DNA of 64,000 nt from positions 9,373 through 73,372 of the forward strand of contig JAEOTV010000287.1 in the NCBI GenBank assembly GCA_016839635.1. Direction: 5' to 3'. Each line of letters starts with the position of its first letter. Position 1 is the first letter of the stretch. Position numbers and translations under genes: made by a program. The DNA comes from Promethearchaeota archaeon (GTDB lineage: Archaea; Asgardarchaeota; Lokiarchaeia; Sigynarchaeales; SOKP01). Below are positions 26,327 to 36,056 of this stretch, one piece after another. Under the pieces are notes generated by a model. That model saw only the letters and a program-made list of their open reading frames with translations, made no database searches and was not told the origin of the DNA.

Positions 26327-27100
26327 TCAGAGTGATTTGCCGCAAATTGGACATATGCTCCACATTTTTTTAATTTTGGAATTACAGTGTACACATATTT
26401 TTAATTCAGGATCAATTTCAGTTTGAGGTTTTCCAAATATGGTTGCATCCTCTACAATATATTCTTGAGAAACACTGTTTTCTGGACCTCTAATCTCTTC
26501 TTGAGGAATAATTGTGGACCTTTCAAGCATTTCTTTTGTAACATGTGATTTTTGTGGTGGAGCCTCTGTTGGAGGTTTCTGGTATCTTTGAGGCTGTTCG
26601 ATGGATTGATCAATACTTTTCTTAATCGCTTCGCTTTCTTGGGGTGATGCTTCAGGTTCGGTTTCTCCAATTGGTACTCCAACCTTATAAAAAAAGTATT
26701 TTCCATCATTATTTTCTATAATTTTCTCTCCATCCTCTAAATAAACTTCTACATAATAAATAATAACTGAACCAATAGGAACTTCTGCTATTTCCGCTAT
26801 GTAATAATCCATTTTTGGGTCCATTTCCATTTGGTACCAGGATTTTCCTTGATCTGCACTAAAAATTAGATTTACCATTAAAATGGATTTATTAAAAGTT
26901 TCTTCAGTAATTTTTACTACAATTTTTATTGTTTTTTTATGAGTCTCTTTAGGAGCAGAAATTACCTCTGTATTATCCCAAGATGAACCACATTTAGGGC
27001 AATTAGTAAACCAATTAGGATATTCAAAACTACACTTATCACATTTCTTTGTAAAATACCGAGTTGTTTTTATTCCGAGTTTCTTTTTTTCTTTGCCCAT
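26327..27100 (-). CDS. Double zinc-ribbon protein with beta-sandwich domain
   Basis: The 257-residue protein has an N-terminal zinc ribbon (CDKC...CPKC, residues 19-37) and a beta-sandwich of about 90 residues. That domain reads like an Ig or CBM48-type fold (VNLIFSADQGKSWYQMEM then VPIGSVIIYYVEVYLEDG). A Pro/Glu/Gln-rich linker (about 150-235) and a second C-terminal ribbon (CVHC...CPIC) follow. It is convergent with the long-tailed GTPase, whose tail has the same style of linker and ribbon. Function unknown; a scaffold or adaptor is my inference. Confidence 0.6.
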   Translation of the reverse strand: MGKEKKKLGIKTTRYFTKKCDKCSFEYPNWFTNCPKCGSSWDNTEVISAPKETHKKTIKIVVKITEETFNKSILMVNLIFSADQGKSWYQMEMDPKMDYYIAEIAEVPIGSVIIYYVEVYLEDGEKIIENNDGKYFFYKVGVPIGETEPEASPQESEAIKKSIDQSIEQPQRYQKPPTEAPPQKSHVTKEMLERSTIIPQEEIRGPENSVSQEYIVEDATIFGKPQTEIDPELKICVHCNSKIKKMWSICPICGKSL

Positions 27101-27389
27101 GTTTTTAATTCCAAGTTTTTGAAATTAAACTGCTAATTAAACCTTCTATTAAATAAATAATAACTAGTCCTAAATATATTTTTTTTCTAACTTTCCTATA
27201 AAAATATATTATTTTACTAAGAAATCTAATTAGAATCACAATAGTAAGAAGTGAAATTAAAGAATTTTAGATTTGATATAAGGTGTAATAATCTTATATT
27301 CAACTCAATAATCAGATCCGTTAAGGGTGTGATGGATTTTAAGGAAATAGCTAAAAAATATAACTTTAATTAGTAATTAATTTTCTTTA

Positions 27390-28568
27390 CTATGGAATAT
27401 TTAATTTTCTTATAATTTTTTCTAATTCTTCTGTGAAATTTTGTAAATGGGCTTTTTGAACATGTGGCATAATTACTACTCTAATTAAATTGAACTCTTT
27501 AAATGTACCTATCATCCAATTTCTTTTTCGTAATTCTTCATCAATCTGGCAAATGCTTTCCCCATTTTCAGTTGTAATTCCAACAACATTCATTACTGGA
27601 GTAGTTGCTAATTTTACACCTTTAATTTCATTAATTCTTTTAGTTAAATACTTTGTATTTTCCATACATGTTTTTACAATATTTGTAAAACCCTTTATAC
27701 CTAAAGATTTCAAGATTACCCAAAATGCAATTACTGTCCCTCCAGATCTAGTTCCGACTATATGAAAGTGCTTAAAATTTCCACCCGCTAAATATGGAAT
27801 TTCATAGCCAAATTTTTGTAAAATCGAGGAATCTCTCAGAAAATATCCTCCAGTGGGTATGATCCCCAAACCCATTTTATGAGGATCCGCTGTTATCGAA
27901 TCAACAGACTCTACAGAAAAATCCCAAGAAGGAAGATTATATTCTAATTCTTTTAAAAAAGGTAAAATAAAACCTCCAAACGCAGCATCGATATGAAAGA
28001 AAATATCTTTATCCTCTACTAATCTACCAATATCCTTTATTGGATCGATCAAACCTAATGATGTTGTACCTGCAATACCTACGACTCCACAAGTATTTTT
28101 ATTGATAAGAGATTCAAAGTGATTTAGGTTTAAATTAAAATTATTGTGTAATTTTGCTTTTCTAAGTTTAATCCCTAGTAAATCAGCAGCTTTATCAAAA
28201 GAAATATGAGCAGAAAGAGGTACAACAACTTCAGGATTAGTGATATCAGGCCTTAAATCTTTAGCAATCCTCATAGCTATCAAATTTGCTTCCGAACCCC
28301 CCGTAGTGAAAGTTCCAATTATATTTTTTCCGTGAAAAAGCTCACCAATTTCTGCAACCAATTCTTCCTCCAATGTTGCAGTTCCTAAAAACAAACCTGG
28401 GTCTCCTAGATTTTTAGAGACATATTTCATATACACCTCAACACCAAAGTCAAAAGGTTCTGTACACATAGATCCTAATATTGAACCTGACTTATATGAA
28501 TAATCTAACTTTAATTTATCATCGAGAATTCTAAGAATTTCCTGTTTTTCTAATCCTTCTCTTAACAT
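27390..28568 (-). CDS. mfnA: MfnA-like PLP decarboxylase (tyrosine/aspartate decarboxylase)
   Basis: The 392-residue group II PLP decarboxylase has the catalytic Lys in ADPHKMGLGIIPTGGYF (near 232), HIDAAFGGF (near 193) binding PLP, and GTFTTGGSEANLIAMR near 83. The SGSILGSMCTEPFDFG start is typical of archaeal MfnA/AdcA. In archaea these enzymes make tyramine for methanofuran or beta-alanine from aspartate for coenzyme A. With panB and ilvE nearby and no methanogenesis genes in view, beta-alanine formation is the more likely role; that is inference. Confidence 0.85.
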   Translation of the reverse strand: MLREGLEKQEILRILDDKLKLDYSYKSGSILGSMCTEPFDFGVEVYMKYVSKNLGDPGLFLGTATLEEELVAEIGELFHGKNIIGTFTTGGSEANLIAMRIAKDLRPDITNPEVVVPLSAHISFDKAADLLGIKLRKAKLHNNFNLNLNHFESLINKNTCGVVGIAGTTSLGLIDPIKDIGRLVEDKDIFFHIDAAFGGFILPFLKELEYNLPSWDFSVESVDSITADPHKMGLGIIPTGGYFLRDSSILQKFGYEIPYLAGGNFKHFHIVGTRSGGTVIAFWVILKSLGIKGFTNIVKTCMENTKYLTKRINEIKGVKLATTPVMNVVGITTENGESICQIDEELRKRNWMIGTFKEFNLIRVVIMPHVQKAHLQNFTEELEKIIRKLNIP

Positions 28569-28681
28569 TATTATTTATGTAAATTAGTTTTACTTTCTAA
28601 ATTCTTCATAAAATAGAAATCTTGAAGCAATTAAAATTTTACAAATTAAAGATAAAATTATGGGAATATTATATGAACAAT

Positions 28682-28999
28682 TTAAGAAAACCGACTAGAA
28701 TCCCTAATGGAATATTTCTTAATTATTTTACTAAATTCTTTCCCCAAATCAATTTTATAATGATTTGCAATACAGGTTATGGAAAAAAGAAGATCGGCTA
28801 GCTCTTCCCCTAAATTAGAAACTGCAATCTTTGATTTTTTAGGTTTATATCCTTCAATTGAATTCACTTCTTTTGCAACTTCTCCTAATTCTTCCATTAC
28901 AGCACAAATCATTGATAATGGAGGCCAATATCCACCATGTTCACAGATCCAATTATCAACTACTTCTTGGACTTCATCAAGAGCATCTTTTAGTACCAT
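28682..28999 (-). CDS. MazG-like nucleotide pyrophosphohydrolase
   Basis: The 105-residue protein has the MazG/dUTPase-like metal-binding helices: EELGEVAKEV near residue 36 (E-x-x-E) and LGEELADLLFSITCIANHYKIDL near residue 63 (E-x-x-D). It is the size of a single-domain MazG-like protein. Members hydrolyse nucleoside triphosphates to monophosphates, removing damaged or unwanted nucleotides. Monocistronic, on the same strand as mfnA. Confidence 0.82.
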   Translation of the reverse strand: MVLKDALDEVQEVVDNWICEHGGYWPPLSMICAVMEELGEVAKEVNSIEGYKPKKSKIAVSNLGEELADLLFSITCIANHYKIDLGKEFSKIIKKYSIRDSSRFS

Positions 29000-29158
29000 A
29001 TATATACTATTGTGTTTCTCTATTTATAAAATAGAAAGAGAAAAATTAATTAAAAAGTATACTCTCCTTTTCTTGGTTACCATATTGCCCTTTTTCCGAG
29101 ATTAAATCCACCAATTAAACTGTGATATCTTGTCATTCTTGAATATATTTTAATTTCT

Positions 29159-29995
29159 TCAGATTTCAGAATTAGCTTCTTCAGATTTTGCATTCAGCAT
29201 TTTAAAAATTACCCACTTCTTATTGGGGAAATCAAACAACCAGTTTGCTTTACTTAGGGAGCTATAACCCAATATTAAATCCATAGGAACTTCGGTTGTG
29301 GAATTTAAATGAGATAAATCGACACCGGCAACTTTGTGGGGTGGAAACTCATTGTTAGCAATAATGGTTCGCCCCATAATGAACATAGGCGTTTCCTTTT
29401 TAACTCCTGTAGAATCCGTACCAACGGATTGTCCAATTTCTTTGAAATACGAGGAATGCTTTTTTATAAAGTTCATGTCCACAATCGTGATTCCTGCACC
29501 GGTGTCCCAAACCGCTGTAGCTTGTGTTTTTCCTAAATGAATATTAACGTAAGGATGAAATTTTTTGCCAACAAATAAATCTCGTAAAGTATTTTTGATT
29601 TCAATTTCTTCTAGCTTTTTAACCAAAACTCTATTTTCGTCAAAAAGAAAATGAAAACAGTAATCTTTAAGAAGATCCATCCCAATTAAATTTCGTCTGT
29701 TGAGAGAATTTTCTGGCAAGCGAACTAATGAAAATTTTTTTTTAAAGATCGGACCAAGTTCAATATAGGGTACAGTAATCAAATCATCATTACTTTCTGC
29801 AAATACTCCAGACGAGTCGCTCTTTTGAATTGAATCAAAGGTTGCAGTATAATCATCAAATTGAACACAAGTTCTTGCTGAACCAGTGTCAAGAATAAAG
29901 CGATACTTTTTCCTACCAATTGTTCCATCAACATACATTTCGGCAGCTTCGGGATCATCTTCATCAGGCTTTATAATTAAATTGAAACCACTCAT
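29159..29995 (-). CDS. Tandem retropepsin-like aspartic protease
   Basis: The 278-residue protein contains two aspartic-protease half-domains in one chain. The first has FILDTGSART (DTG at 36-38) and later LIGMDLLKD (104-110). The second has AVWDTGAGIT (DTG at 164-166) and later LILGYSSLS (240-248). Each follows the D-T/S-G plus hydrophobic-hydrophobic-Gly layout of retropepsins, so one chain could fold like a covalently linked dimer, as in pepsin. There is no signal peptide, hence probably cytosolic. I do not recognise a named family. Substrates unknown. Confidence 0.7.
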   Translation of the reverse strand: MSGFNLIIKPDEDDPEAAEMYVDGTIGRKKYRFILDTGSARTCVQFDDYTATFDSIQKSDSSGVFAESNDDLITVPYIELGPIFKKKFSLVRLPENSLNRRNLIGMDLLKDYCFHFLFDENRVLVKKLEEIEIKNTLRDLFVGKKFHPYVNIHLGKTQATAVWDTGAGITIVDMNFIKKHSSYFKEIGQSVGTDSTGVKKETPMFIMGRTIIANNEFPPHKVAGVDLSHLNSTTEVPMDLILGYSSLSKANWLFDFPNKKWVIFKMLNAKSEEANSEI

Positions 29996-30153
29996 CTTGC
30001 CTCGTTACAATGTGTCGAAAATAATAATTGAAATTAGTAATTTTGGTTCTATTTATCAATAAATCTCTTTTCCATATAAAAATGTTTATTGTAGGAATAA
30101 ATTAGTTTATGTAAATTCACTTTATTCTTAAAAATTACTCTAGGGTACTCAAA

Positions 30154-32289
30154 CTAGCTAAATAATATTTCTCGTCTACGAGCTTCCCATTCTGCTCGTT
30201 TTCCTGAATTATATCTATTCACCTCACTATAATATCCTGTAACTCTCGAATATACTTTAACGTCTCCAGAACTGCACTGGGGGCAAATAAATTGAGAACC
30301 TCGAAACATTTTCCGGCAAGAAGGGCAATAAATAAAATCTGTTGTATATGCAAAATAAGCAGTATTAGTATTAAGGCAAATCTTTTTTGTAAGATCCCAT
30401 AAACCATTGATATCTGGTTTTTGTTCACCTAACCAAATGTGAGTTATGACACCACCATTAACAATAGGATGAAAATCACCTTGCTTCGTAATTCGTTCTG
30501 ATAAAGGGATATTAGCATCATACCTGATATGATCTGAATTTGTGTAATATGCTGATTTTCCATTTGATTGGACTATTGCTTTTTTTGGAAAATGCTTTAA
30601 ATCCAATCTAGCAAGACGATTACTTGTCGATTCTGCTGGTTGTTCCCAAAGAGAATAGTATTTATGATCTCTTTCTGTCATAGAATTACATTTTGCTACC
30701 ATATAGTTCAATATTTTTTTTCCGAACTCATAAGCACTATTATCTTCATGTAATTCATATCCAGTTAAACTTTTTACGGCTTCATTCAAACCTGTAAATC
30801 CTATTGAGAGATTTTGATCTTTTATATTAAAAATCGGTTTACCATTTATCTTACCACTACATAGGGGTAAATGTCCAGTCTTTAGTCTCTTTTCCATTAA
30901 ACTCCACTTTTTTCGGAGAATTCTTGCAGAAAGTTCCATTTTATCATCTAATATTGTGAAATAATCATCTTTATTTTTAGATAAATAAGCATACCGAGGA
31001 AGATTTAGACTAATACTTTGCAATGAGCCAATAGTAACATAATTTTCCCATACATTTGCATTCTTTCTCTTTTCAGGATCAAGAATACATTGCTCAATGA
31101 TTTGATTTCCACTCAAAAATTTCCTGCAACATTGACTATGAATTTCATCTGGCATCCAATCTGGACACATATTAAGGAAGTAGGGGGTCCCCATTTTTGC
31201 TACTTCTTCCATTATTTTTAAGTAAGATGGTTCAAATTCTCGCAACCATTCTTTTTTAATTTTTATCTCATGTTTTGGAAATGCAAAAAGCTTTCCATTA
31301 TGATCACCTTGAATGTATACATCGGTTAATGCATCAAAGAGTTTAAGACATTCATCTTTATAATCTCCATATTTACCTACTATTTTTCCATGAGGACCAA
31401 CAGCAGGGATATTTATCAAACCATCTGGTATGGTAGGAGTACAAGAAATTGAAGTAAATGGTACTTGTCCTCCTCTTGCTGCAAATATTTGATTAGTTTC
31501 GAAAATTAAGCATTGCATCGATTGTTCAATCTCTCTAACAGTTAGATTACGAGCATAAGGTGCTAAAAAAGTAGTTATATAATCATATCCTTGACCTCCA
31601 CTGAATTCACCTTGTATTATTCCTAGCCACTTAGCAAGATGAGTTACTGCCACTCGTAAACTTCCTGCTGGACCAGATTTACTGCAATGTGCCCAACTCT
31701 CTACTGGAGGTAACCCATGTTCAAGAACCATACGGGGATCCCATTCTTGACAGAATGGCCTTAGATCGAAATATCTCAACATATGTACATGAATATCTCC
31801 ATATAAATGAGCATGAGCTTCTTCAGAATCCAAAATCCTTAATAAAGCATATTCATCTGATATTCTATTTGCTGCCCAATGATGGATACTTTCAGGATTC
31901 ATATCTTGATTTGCATTCTCATCTACTCCATATTCTAAAATAGCCTCATAATCCATTAATGGCATACCTATTCTTGTATATAATTTACGTTCATCTTCAA
32001 AATGTTGTTCTGATAATATTGAACAAACTATCTCTCTAATATGAGGTCCAGATAAAAAGCGAATTCCAGAAGATATAATTCTTCTTACTACTAATTCTGT
32101 AATCTTATCAGCCGATTTTTGATCCAAACCTGTTTCATTTATAAGGCTTTGTTCAATTTTTACTGGATCGAATGATACTACATCACCCTCAGTTCGAAAA
32201 ACTTGCGGTAATAATTTTGTCAAATATTTACGACTTATTTTTTCATTCTTTCTTTCTTTTAATGCTTCTGAATCTGATACTAAAACCAA
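30154..32289 (-). CDS. nrdD: Anaerobic (class III) ribonucleoside-triphosphate reductase
   Basis: The 711-residue protein has an N-terminal ATP-cone (about residues 30-120, V-x-F-D-P-V-K-I-E-x-S) and the large barrel of NrdD. Near the end lies a zinc site CPSC...CPQC, followed by RVTGYYSEVNRYN, where the Gly carries the radical. It reduces ribonucleoside triphosphates with formate as reductant, so it marks an anaerobic host. The start is a TTG at 32289 preceded by AGAGGA. No activase gene (nrdG) is visible nearby, so activation must depend on a distant gene. Confidence 0.93.
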   Translation of the reverse strand: MVLVSDSEALKERKNEKISRKYLTKLLPQVFRTEGDVVSFDPVKIEQSLINETGLDQKSADKITELVVRRIISSGIRFLSGPHIREIVCSILSEQHFEDERKLYTRIGMPLMDYEAILEYGVDENANQDMNPESIHHWAANRISDEYALLRILDSEEAHAHLYGDIHVHMLRYFDLRPFCQEWDPRMVLEHGLPPVESWAHCSKSGPAGSLRVAVTHLAKWLGIIQGEFSGGQGYDYITTFLAPYARNLTVREIEQSMQCLIFETNQIFAARGGQVPFTSISCTPTIPDGLINIPAVGPHGKIVGKYGDYKDECLKLFDALTDVYIQGDHNGKLFAFPKHEIKIKKEWLREFEPSYLKIMEEVAKMGTPYFLNMCPDWMPDEIHSQCCRKFLSGNQIIEQCILDPEKRKNANVWENYVTIGSLQSISLNLPRYAYLSKNKDDYFTILDDKMELSARILRKKWSLMEKRLKTGHLPLCSGKINGKPIFNIKDQNLSIGFTGLNEAVKSLTGYELHEDNSAYEFGKKILNYMVAKCNSMTERDHKYYSLWEQPAESTSNRLARLDLKHFPKKAIVQSNGKSAYYTNSDHIRYDANIPLSERITKQGDFHPIVNGGVITHIWLGEQKPDINGLWDLTKKICLNTNTAYFAYTTDFIYCPSCRKMFRGSQFICPQCSSGDVKVYSRVTGYYSEVNRYNSGKRAEWEARRREILFS

Positions 32290-32706
32290 TGGATATCATT
32301 CCTCTTTTTAATTCTTATACGCTTGTTAATTATATAGTGGAAAAATACACTATTTTTAATTTAAATATTTTGTCGGAAATATGAACTGAATTAAGAGAAT
32401 TATTAACTGTTTATTATCGTTAATATTTTACCTCTTTTGATATAAAAATTTATTTGTTTCTCCAATTTAAACTTATTTTATTAACTCTTTATTTGATCGT
32501 TTAAAAATTGTCTATTAAAATTACGAAAAAATTCTTAATCCTTTGGAGTCATTCCAATTTCTAATTTATTAAACCTTAAATTACATTTAATACAAAATTA
32601 TGTCGAAGAAATCGTAAAAGTATCAACATTTTAGCTGTAAAAACTTTATAAGTATTAATCATAGTTATATTTAAACAAAAAATGATATTCAAAAACTTAT
32701 TTCTAC
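32290..32706. other. Noncoding stretch between nrdD and the cupin gene
   Basis: About 415 bases between divergent genes, very AT-rich. It presumably holds both promoters; a TTTAAATATTTTG box at 32358-32370 could serve nrdD on the minus strand, and the TATATTTAAAC run near 32667 could serve the cupin gene. I saw no RNA gene, repeat or protein-like frame here. Confidence 0.4.
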
Positions 32707-32715
32707 ATGTTGATC

Positions 32716-33045
32716 ATGTCTGATAGAACCACAAATAAAGAAAATATTAACCCAATTAAAATTATTGAAGGAGTTTATCGGAAAACTTTAACTTATAATG
32801 ATTCTGTTATGTTATGTCATTTTTTACTAGAAAAAGATGCAAAAATTCCACTACATAATCATAAGGAACACCAAATTGGTTATGTAATTAATGGTAAAAT
32901 CCAGTTCTCAACAGAAACCGATAAGTTTATAGCTATCACAGGAGATAGTTATGTTTTTAATTCTAATGAAAAACACGGGGCTTTAATACTTGAAAAATCA
33001 GAGGTTATTGAAGTTTTTCATCCTTCAAGAAGTGATTATAAATAA
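32716..33045 (+). CDS. Cupin-domain protein
   Basis: From the ATG at 32716 the product is 109 residues (an ATG at 32707 would add three). It is a single cupin barrel: motif 1 is IPLHNHKEHQIGYVINGKIQF (two His, a third His in EHQ, and the following Gly), and motif 2 is GDSYVFNSNEKHGALIL. Metal ligands are therefore present. Small cupins of this type bind a metal and a small molecule; the exact role is unknown. Single gene. Confidence 0.82.
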   Translation: MSDRTTNKENINPIKIIEGVYRKTLTYNDSVMLCHFLLEKDAKIPLHNHKEHQIGYVINGKIQFSTETDKFIAITGDSYVFNSNEKHGALILEKSEVIEVFHPSRSDYK

Positions 33046-33085
33046 TAATAATTTTTTTTCGTTTTTTGTAAAGGAAAGAGAAAGT

Positions 33086-33439
33086 TTACCATTGATATGC
33101 CGCAATAGTAAAGACAGCTAGTATACAAAATATAAATTCTGCTATTAACCAATCGAGGAAATATTCTTTTTTTTTATCTAGATTATTTTTAATCTTTGAG
33201 GCTAGGGCAAAACTGATTGCTGAGTTTGTACCAGTAAAAATTATAATAGTAAATTCTATAGCATCCAACTCTAAATTAATAATATCTAAAACGTTATCTA
33301 AGACTATCCAACCACCTAAAAATCCTAGAAGGCCCAATAAAAACAACCAGCCTGAAAACTGAATAATTTTTTTAAAATTTGTATCCAATGCTGAAATTGC
33401 TGACGAGCTTACTACTGGTTTTTTCTTAATTTTTGACAT
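33086..33439 (-). CDS. Three-helix membrane protein
   Basis: The 117 residues hold three hydrophobic helices (about 27-55, 60-82, 93-115), with a basic N-terminus (MSKIKKKPV) expected to stay in the cytoplasm. No family is recognised. It is the first of a set of minus-strand genes running through NAC and PAN, but is separated from NAC by 80 bases and may be independent. Confidence 0.6.
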   Translation of the reverse strand: MSKIKKKPVVSSSAISALDTNFKKIIQFSGWLFLLGLLGFLGGWIVLDNVLDIINLELDAIEFTIIIFTGTNSAISFALASKIKNNLDKKKEYFLDWLIAEFIFCILAVFTIAAYQW

Positions 33440-33518
33440 TTAAAATTAAAATGTATGCTTTTTGAATATTAAAAATTTTATAATTCTTAATCTTTATGAT
33501 TTGAAATAATTTTTCAAA

Positions 33519-33998
33519 TTATGGTCTGTTTTTAAAATATAAAATAGCCTTGGCAATATCTCCATTAGATTCTTTTAAAATTGTCTCTGCTTCTTGTTTA
33601 TCTACATTCGCTTGCGTAGCAACTAGCATGATATCATTTTCTGTTATTGTTGGTTTCCCTTCAGATTCTCCTAATTGCTCAAATTCTTCATAATTTTCTC
33701 CACTTTCAATTATTAAGTCACCAGAAGACACCTCTTCACTTTGTCCAATCACTTGATACATTTCTTGACCCGCTTGTTTCATCAGAAAGACTTCGGGTTG
33801 ATCAATTATCAACGTCTTTTCTGGCCCCTCTATAATAACTCTTGTAGCATCAACTTGATCCATATCTATACCTTGCTGTGCCATTCTTCTTCGCATCTGT
33901 CTTGAACCAAATTGTTGCCCATCTCGTTTTACAGCGGGTTGGGGGCGTTTAGGTTTACTTTTTTCTTTATTTTGCATTTCTTTTGGTAATTTTACCAC
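33519..33998 (-). CDS. nac: Nascent polypeptide-associated complex protein (NAC alpha)
   Basis: The 159-residue protein has the archaeal NAC layout: a basic N-terminus with the ribosome-binding RQMRRRMAQQG segment (near 33-43), the NAC beta-barrel (DATRVIIEGPEKTLIIDQPEVFLMKQAGQEMYQVIG, about 50-85) and a C-terminal UBA domain (ITENDIMLVATQANVDKQEAETIL...GDIAKAI). It binds ribosomes and emerging chains as a homodimer. The acidic stretch between barrel and UBA is longer than usual. The next genes are a PUA protein and PAN, forming a protein-quality group. Confidence 0.9.
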   Translation of the reverse strand: MVKLPKEMQNKEKSKPKRPQPAVKRDGQQFGSRQMRRRMAQQGIDMDQVDATRVIIEGPEKTLIIDQPEVFLMKQAGQEMYQVIGQSEEVSSGDLIIESGENYEEFEQLGESEGKPTITENDIMLVATQANVDKQEAETILKESNGDIAKAILYFKNRP

Positions 33999-34050
33999 TT
34001 TTTCTCACTTTCTATGGGGTTATATCTTAATTTATATAATAATTCGAGAT

Positions 34051-34554
34051 TTAAATTTTTGACTTATAAATACCTTTTCTTATACTAACTGCAATCCCTA
34101 TAGAAAAGTCCTTAACATACGAACCAGGAACTTTTAGTTTACCAATCCCTAACAATTCATCATCTTGATTTACTACAATTACTTCATCAAAGGGTCTTAA
34201 TTCACTATCAATATCAACAACATGTTTACAAAAAACATTTCTACCTTTTTTGATGAATTCTGAAATTTCATTTAGCACAATAACTCTTAATCTTGGAACT
34301 GAAGCTTTCTTAACAATTTTTTTAGCTGAGAATAGTGTTAAAGTAAAAAAACTATTTGTCGGTCTTAGTATAACTAACAAATTATTGTTATAGAAAACAT
34401 ATCTGATTTTATTTGTGTTTGACGATCTTTCAAGCGAAATCCGGTCAATATCATCAAAAAGGATATCAGTAATATCTTTCCCAAATTGATAATCTGAAAT
34501 TCCTTTAAGTTGTCTTAGGCCTATAAATAAATCTGTTTCCATATCATAGATCAA
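34051..34554 (-). CDS. PUA-domain RNA-binding protein
   Basis: The 167-residue protein has a C-terminal PUA domain from about residue 85: PRLRVIVLNEISEFIKKGRNVFCKHV, FDEVIVVNQDDELLGIGKL and a final GIAVSIRKGI. Together these make the usual RNA-binding barrel. The first 80 residues are a small alpha/beta module of the kind seen in archaeal pre-PUA proteins. It may act in rRNA/tRNA modification or in ribosome recycling. It lies between nac and the PAN gene, 52 and 50 bases apart, so co-transcription is likely. Confidence 0.8.
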   Translation of the reverse strand: MIYDMETDLFIGLRQLKGISDYQFGKDITDILFDDIDRISLERSSNTNKIRYVFYNNNLLVILRPTNSFFTLTLFSAKKIVKKASVPRLRVIVLNEISEFIKKGRNVFCKHVVDIDSELRPFDEVIVVNQDDELLGIGKLKVPGSYVKDFSIGIAVSIRKGIYKSKI

Positions 34555-34604
34555 TAATTAAAATAATTAATTAAAAAGAGGAAAGCAAGTGTTATATAAA
34601 TAAA

Positions 34605-35813
34605 TTATGAGTAGAGTCGGGATTCAAAAAACTGATCTTTAACTTTATGCATTACTTTATCAACAGCATCAAAAAAATCTTTATTGATGATCATATCTGC
34701 ATCTTTTCGAATTGCAAACATTCCCGCTTCTGTGCATATGGCTTTGATATCAGCTCCTGTTGCTCCTTCTGTAAGATTTACTAATTTTTTGAATTCTATT
34801 GTATCTTCGACATTCAAATTTCTAGTATGTATTTTAAATATTGCTTCTCGAGCTTCATCATCAGGAATTGGAAAATCAATCATACGGTCAAATCTCCCAG
34901 GTCTCAATAACGCAGGATCTAAAATATCCACTCTGTTCGTTGCACCAATAATTTTTACATCTCCTCTTTGCTCAAATCCATCTAATTCACTTAATAATTG
35001 CATTAGAGTCCTTTGAACTTCTCTATCCCCCGACGTTGCTATCTTAAGTCTTTGAGAACCGATAGCATCTAATTCATCAATAAATAAGATAGTTGGGGCT
35101 TTTTCTTTTGCTAAGTTAAAAATTTCTCTAACTAAACGTGCACCTTCACCAATAAATTTTTGCACTAATTCTGATCCTATAATTCTTATAAATGTTGCTT
35201 CAGTTTCATGAGCGACTGCTTTTGCTAATAATGTTTTTCCAGTTCCAGGTGGACCAAATAATAATACTCCTTTAGGAGGTTCAATCCCAATTCTTTTAAA
35301 TAGTTCTGGCTTTTTTAAAGGTAATTCTACAGTCTCTCTTACCTCTTGCATTTGTTCTTCTAAACCTCCAACATCAACATAAGAAATATCAGGAATTGAA
35401 TCAATTACCTCCATACCCTTTACAAAAGGATCTAATTTAGTCGGTAATACCTCCATAATTGCAAATGTTCTTTGATTTAATGCTACCCTTGTTCCTGGGT
35501 CTAATTTTTCATTTTTCACTTTTCTACTAGTATTAACCACAAAACTGGGGCCTGTTGAACTTTTTACAATAGCTCTCCCCTTTTCGTCTAAAAAATCTAT
35601 AATGGTGGCAGAGACTAATGGAGGTTCTCTTAATCTGTCAATTTCATTTCTTAGACTATGTAATTCTTGTTCAAGCCTTAAGCGTTCTGCGTCTAATAAT
35701 TGTTTTTCTGTTTCTAAGTTTCTGAGACGCTTCTCTAAATGTCTAGTATATGTTATAAGATATTCTCCATCTTTAGTTTCTTCTTTTTTTCGCTTGTCTT
35801 TTGTCGTAGTCAA
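34605..35813 (-). CDS. pan: Proteasome-activating nucleotidase (PAN)
   Basis: The 402-residue AAA+ ATPase has an N-terminal coiled coil (about 20-62), an OB-like domain (about 66-125), Walker A GPPGTGKT (187-194), Walker [12 protein letters not shown] near 242, the [23 protein letters not shown] and a C-terminal helical domain. The last residues, RLYS, form a hydrophobic-Tyr-X tail that docks into the 20S proteasome and opens its gate. The length is typical. It unfolds substrates in the cytosol. The PUA and NAC genes follow it. Confidence 0.95.
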   Translation of the reverse strand: MTTTKDKRKKEETKDGEYLITYTRHLEKRLRNLETEKQLLDAERLRLEQELHSLRNEIDRLREPPLVSATIIDFLDEKGRAIVKSSTGPSFVVNTSRKVKNEKLDPGTRVALNQRTFAIMEVLPTKLDPFVKGMEVIDSIPDISYVDVGGLEEQMQEVRETVELPLKKPELFKRIGIEPPKGVLLFGPPGTGKTLLAKAVAHETEATFIRIIGSELVQKFIGEGARLVREIFNLAKEKAPTILFIDELDAIGSQRLKIATSGDREVQRTLMQLLSELDGFEQRGDVKIIGATNRVDILDPALLRPGRFDRMIDFPIPDDEAREAIFKIHTRNLNVEDTIEFKKLVNLTEGATGADIKAICTEAGMFAIRKDADMIINKDFFDAVDKVMHKVKDQFFESRLYS

Positions 35814-36056
35814 AAAAAGTATACCCCTTATTTTCTAACTTTAATTTATTTTTTAAGAATATAATTTAATTTAATAATAAACTTTTAATCATTTAAATTT
35901 AAGGTTAGTTCTGTATTAGTTCCTAAAAATGTCGATTTTTAAAAAATTTATACTTTATAAAATATAATGAATTTAAAACGTAAATTATAAGAATATTTAA
36001 TCAAATTTTATATATATACAATCTTTCTTTCAAGAATTAATATTCAATATCATTTT

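Noticed and set aside
27331..27372. 13-codon plus-strand frame with a good Shine-Dalgarno sequence
   Set aside because: Too short to distinguish from chance; possibly the start of a lost gene.
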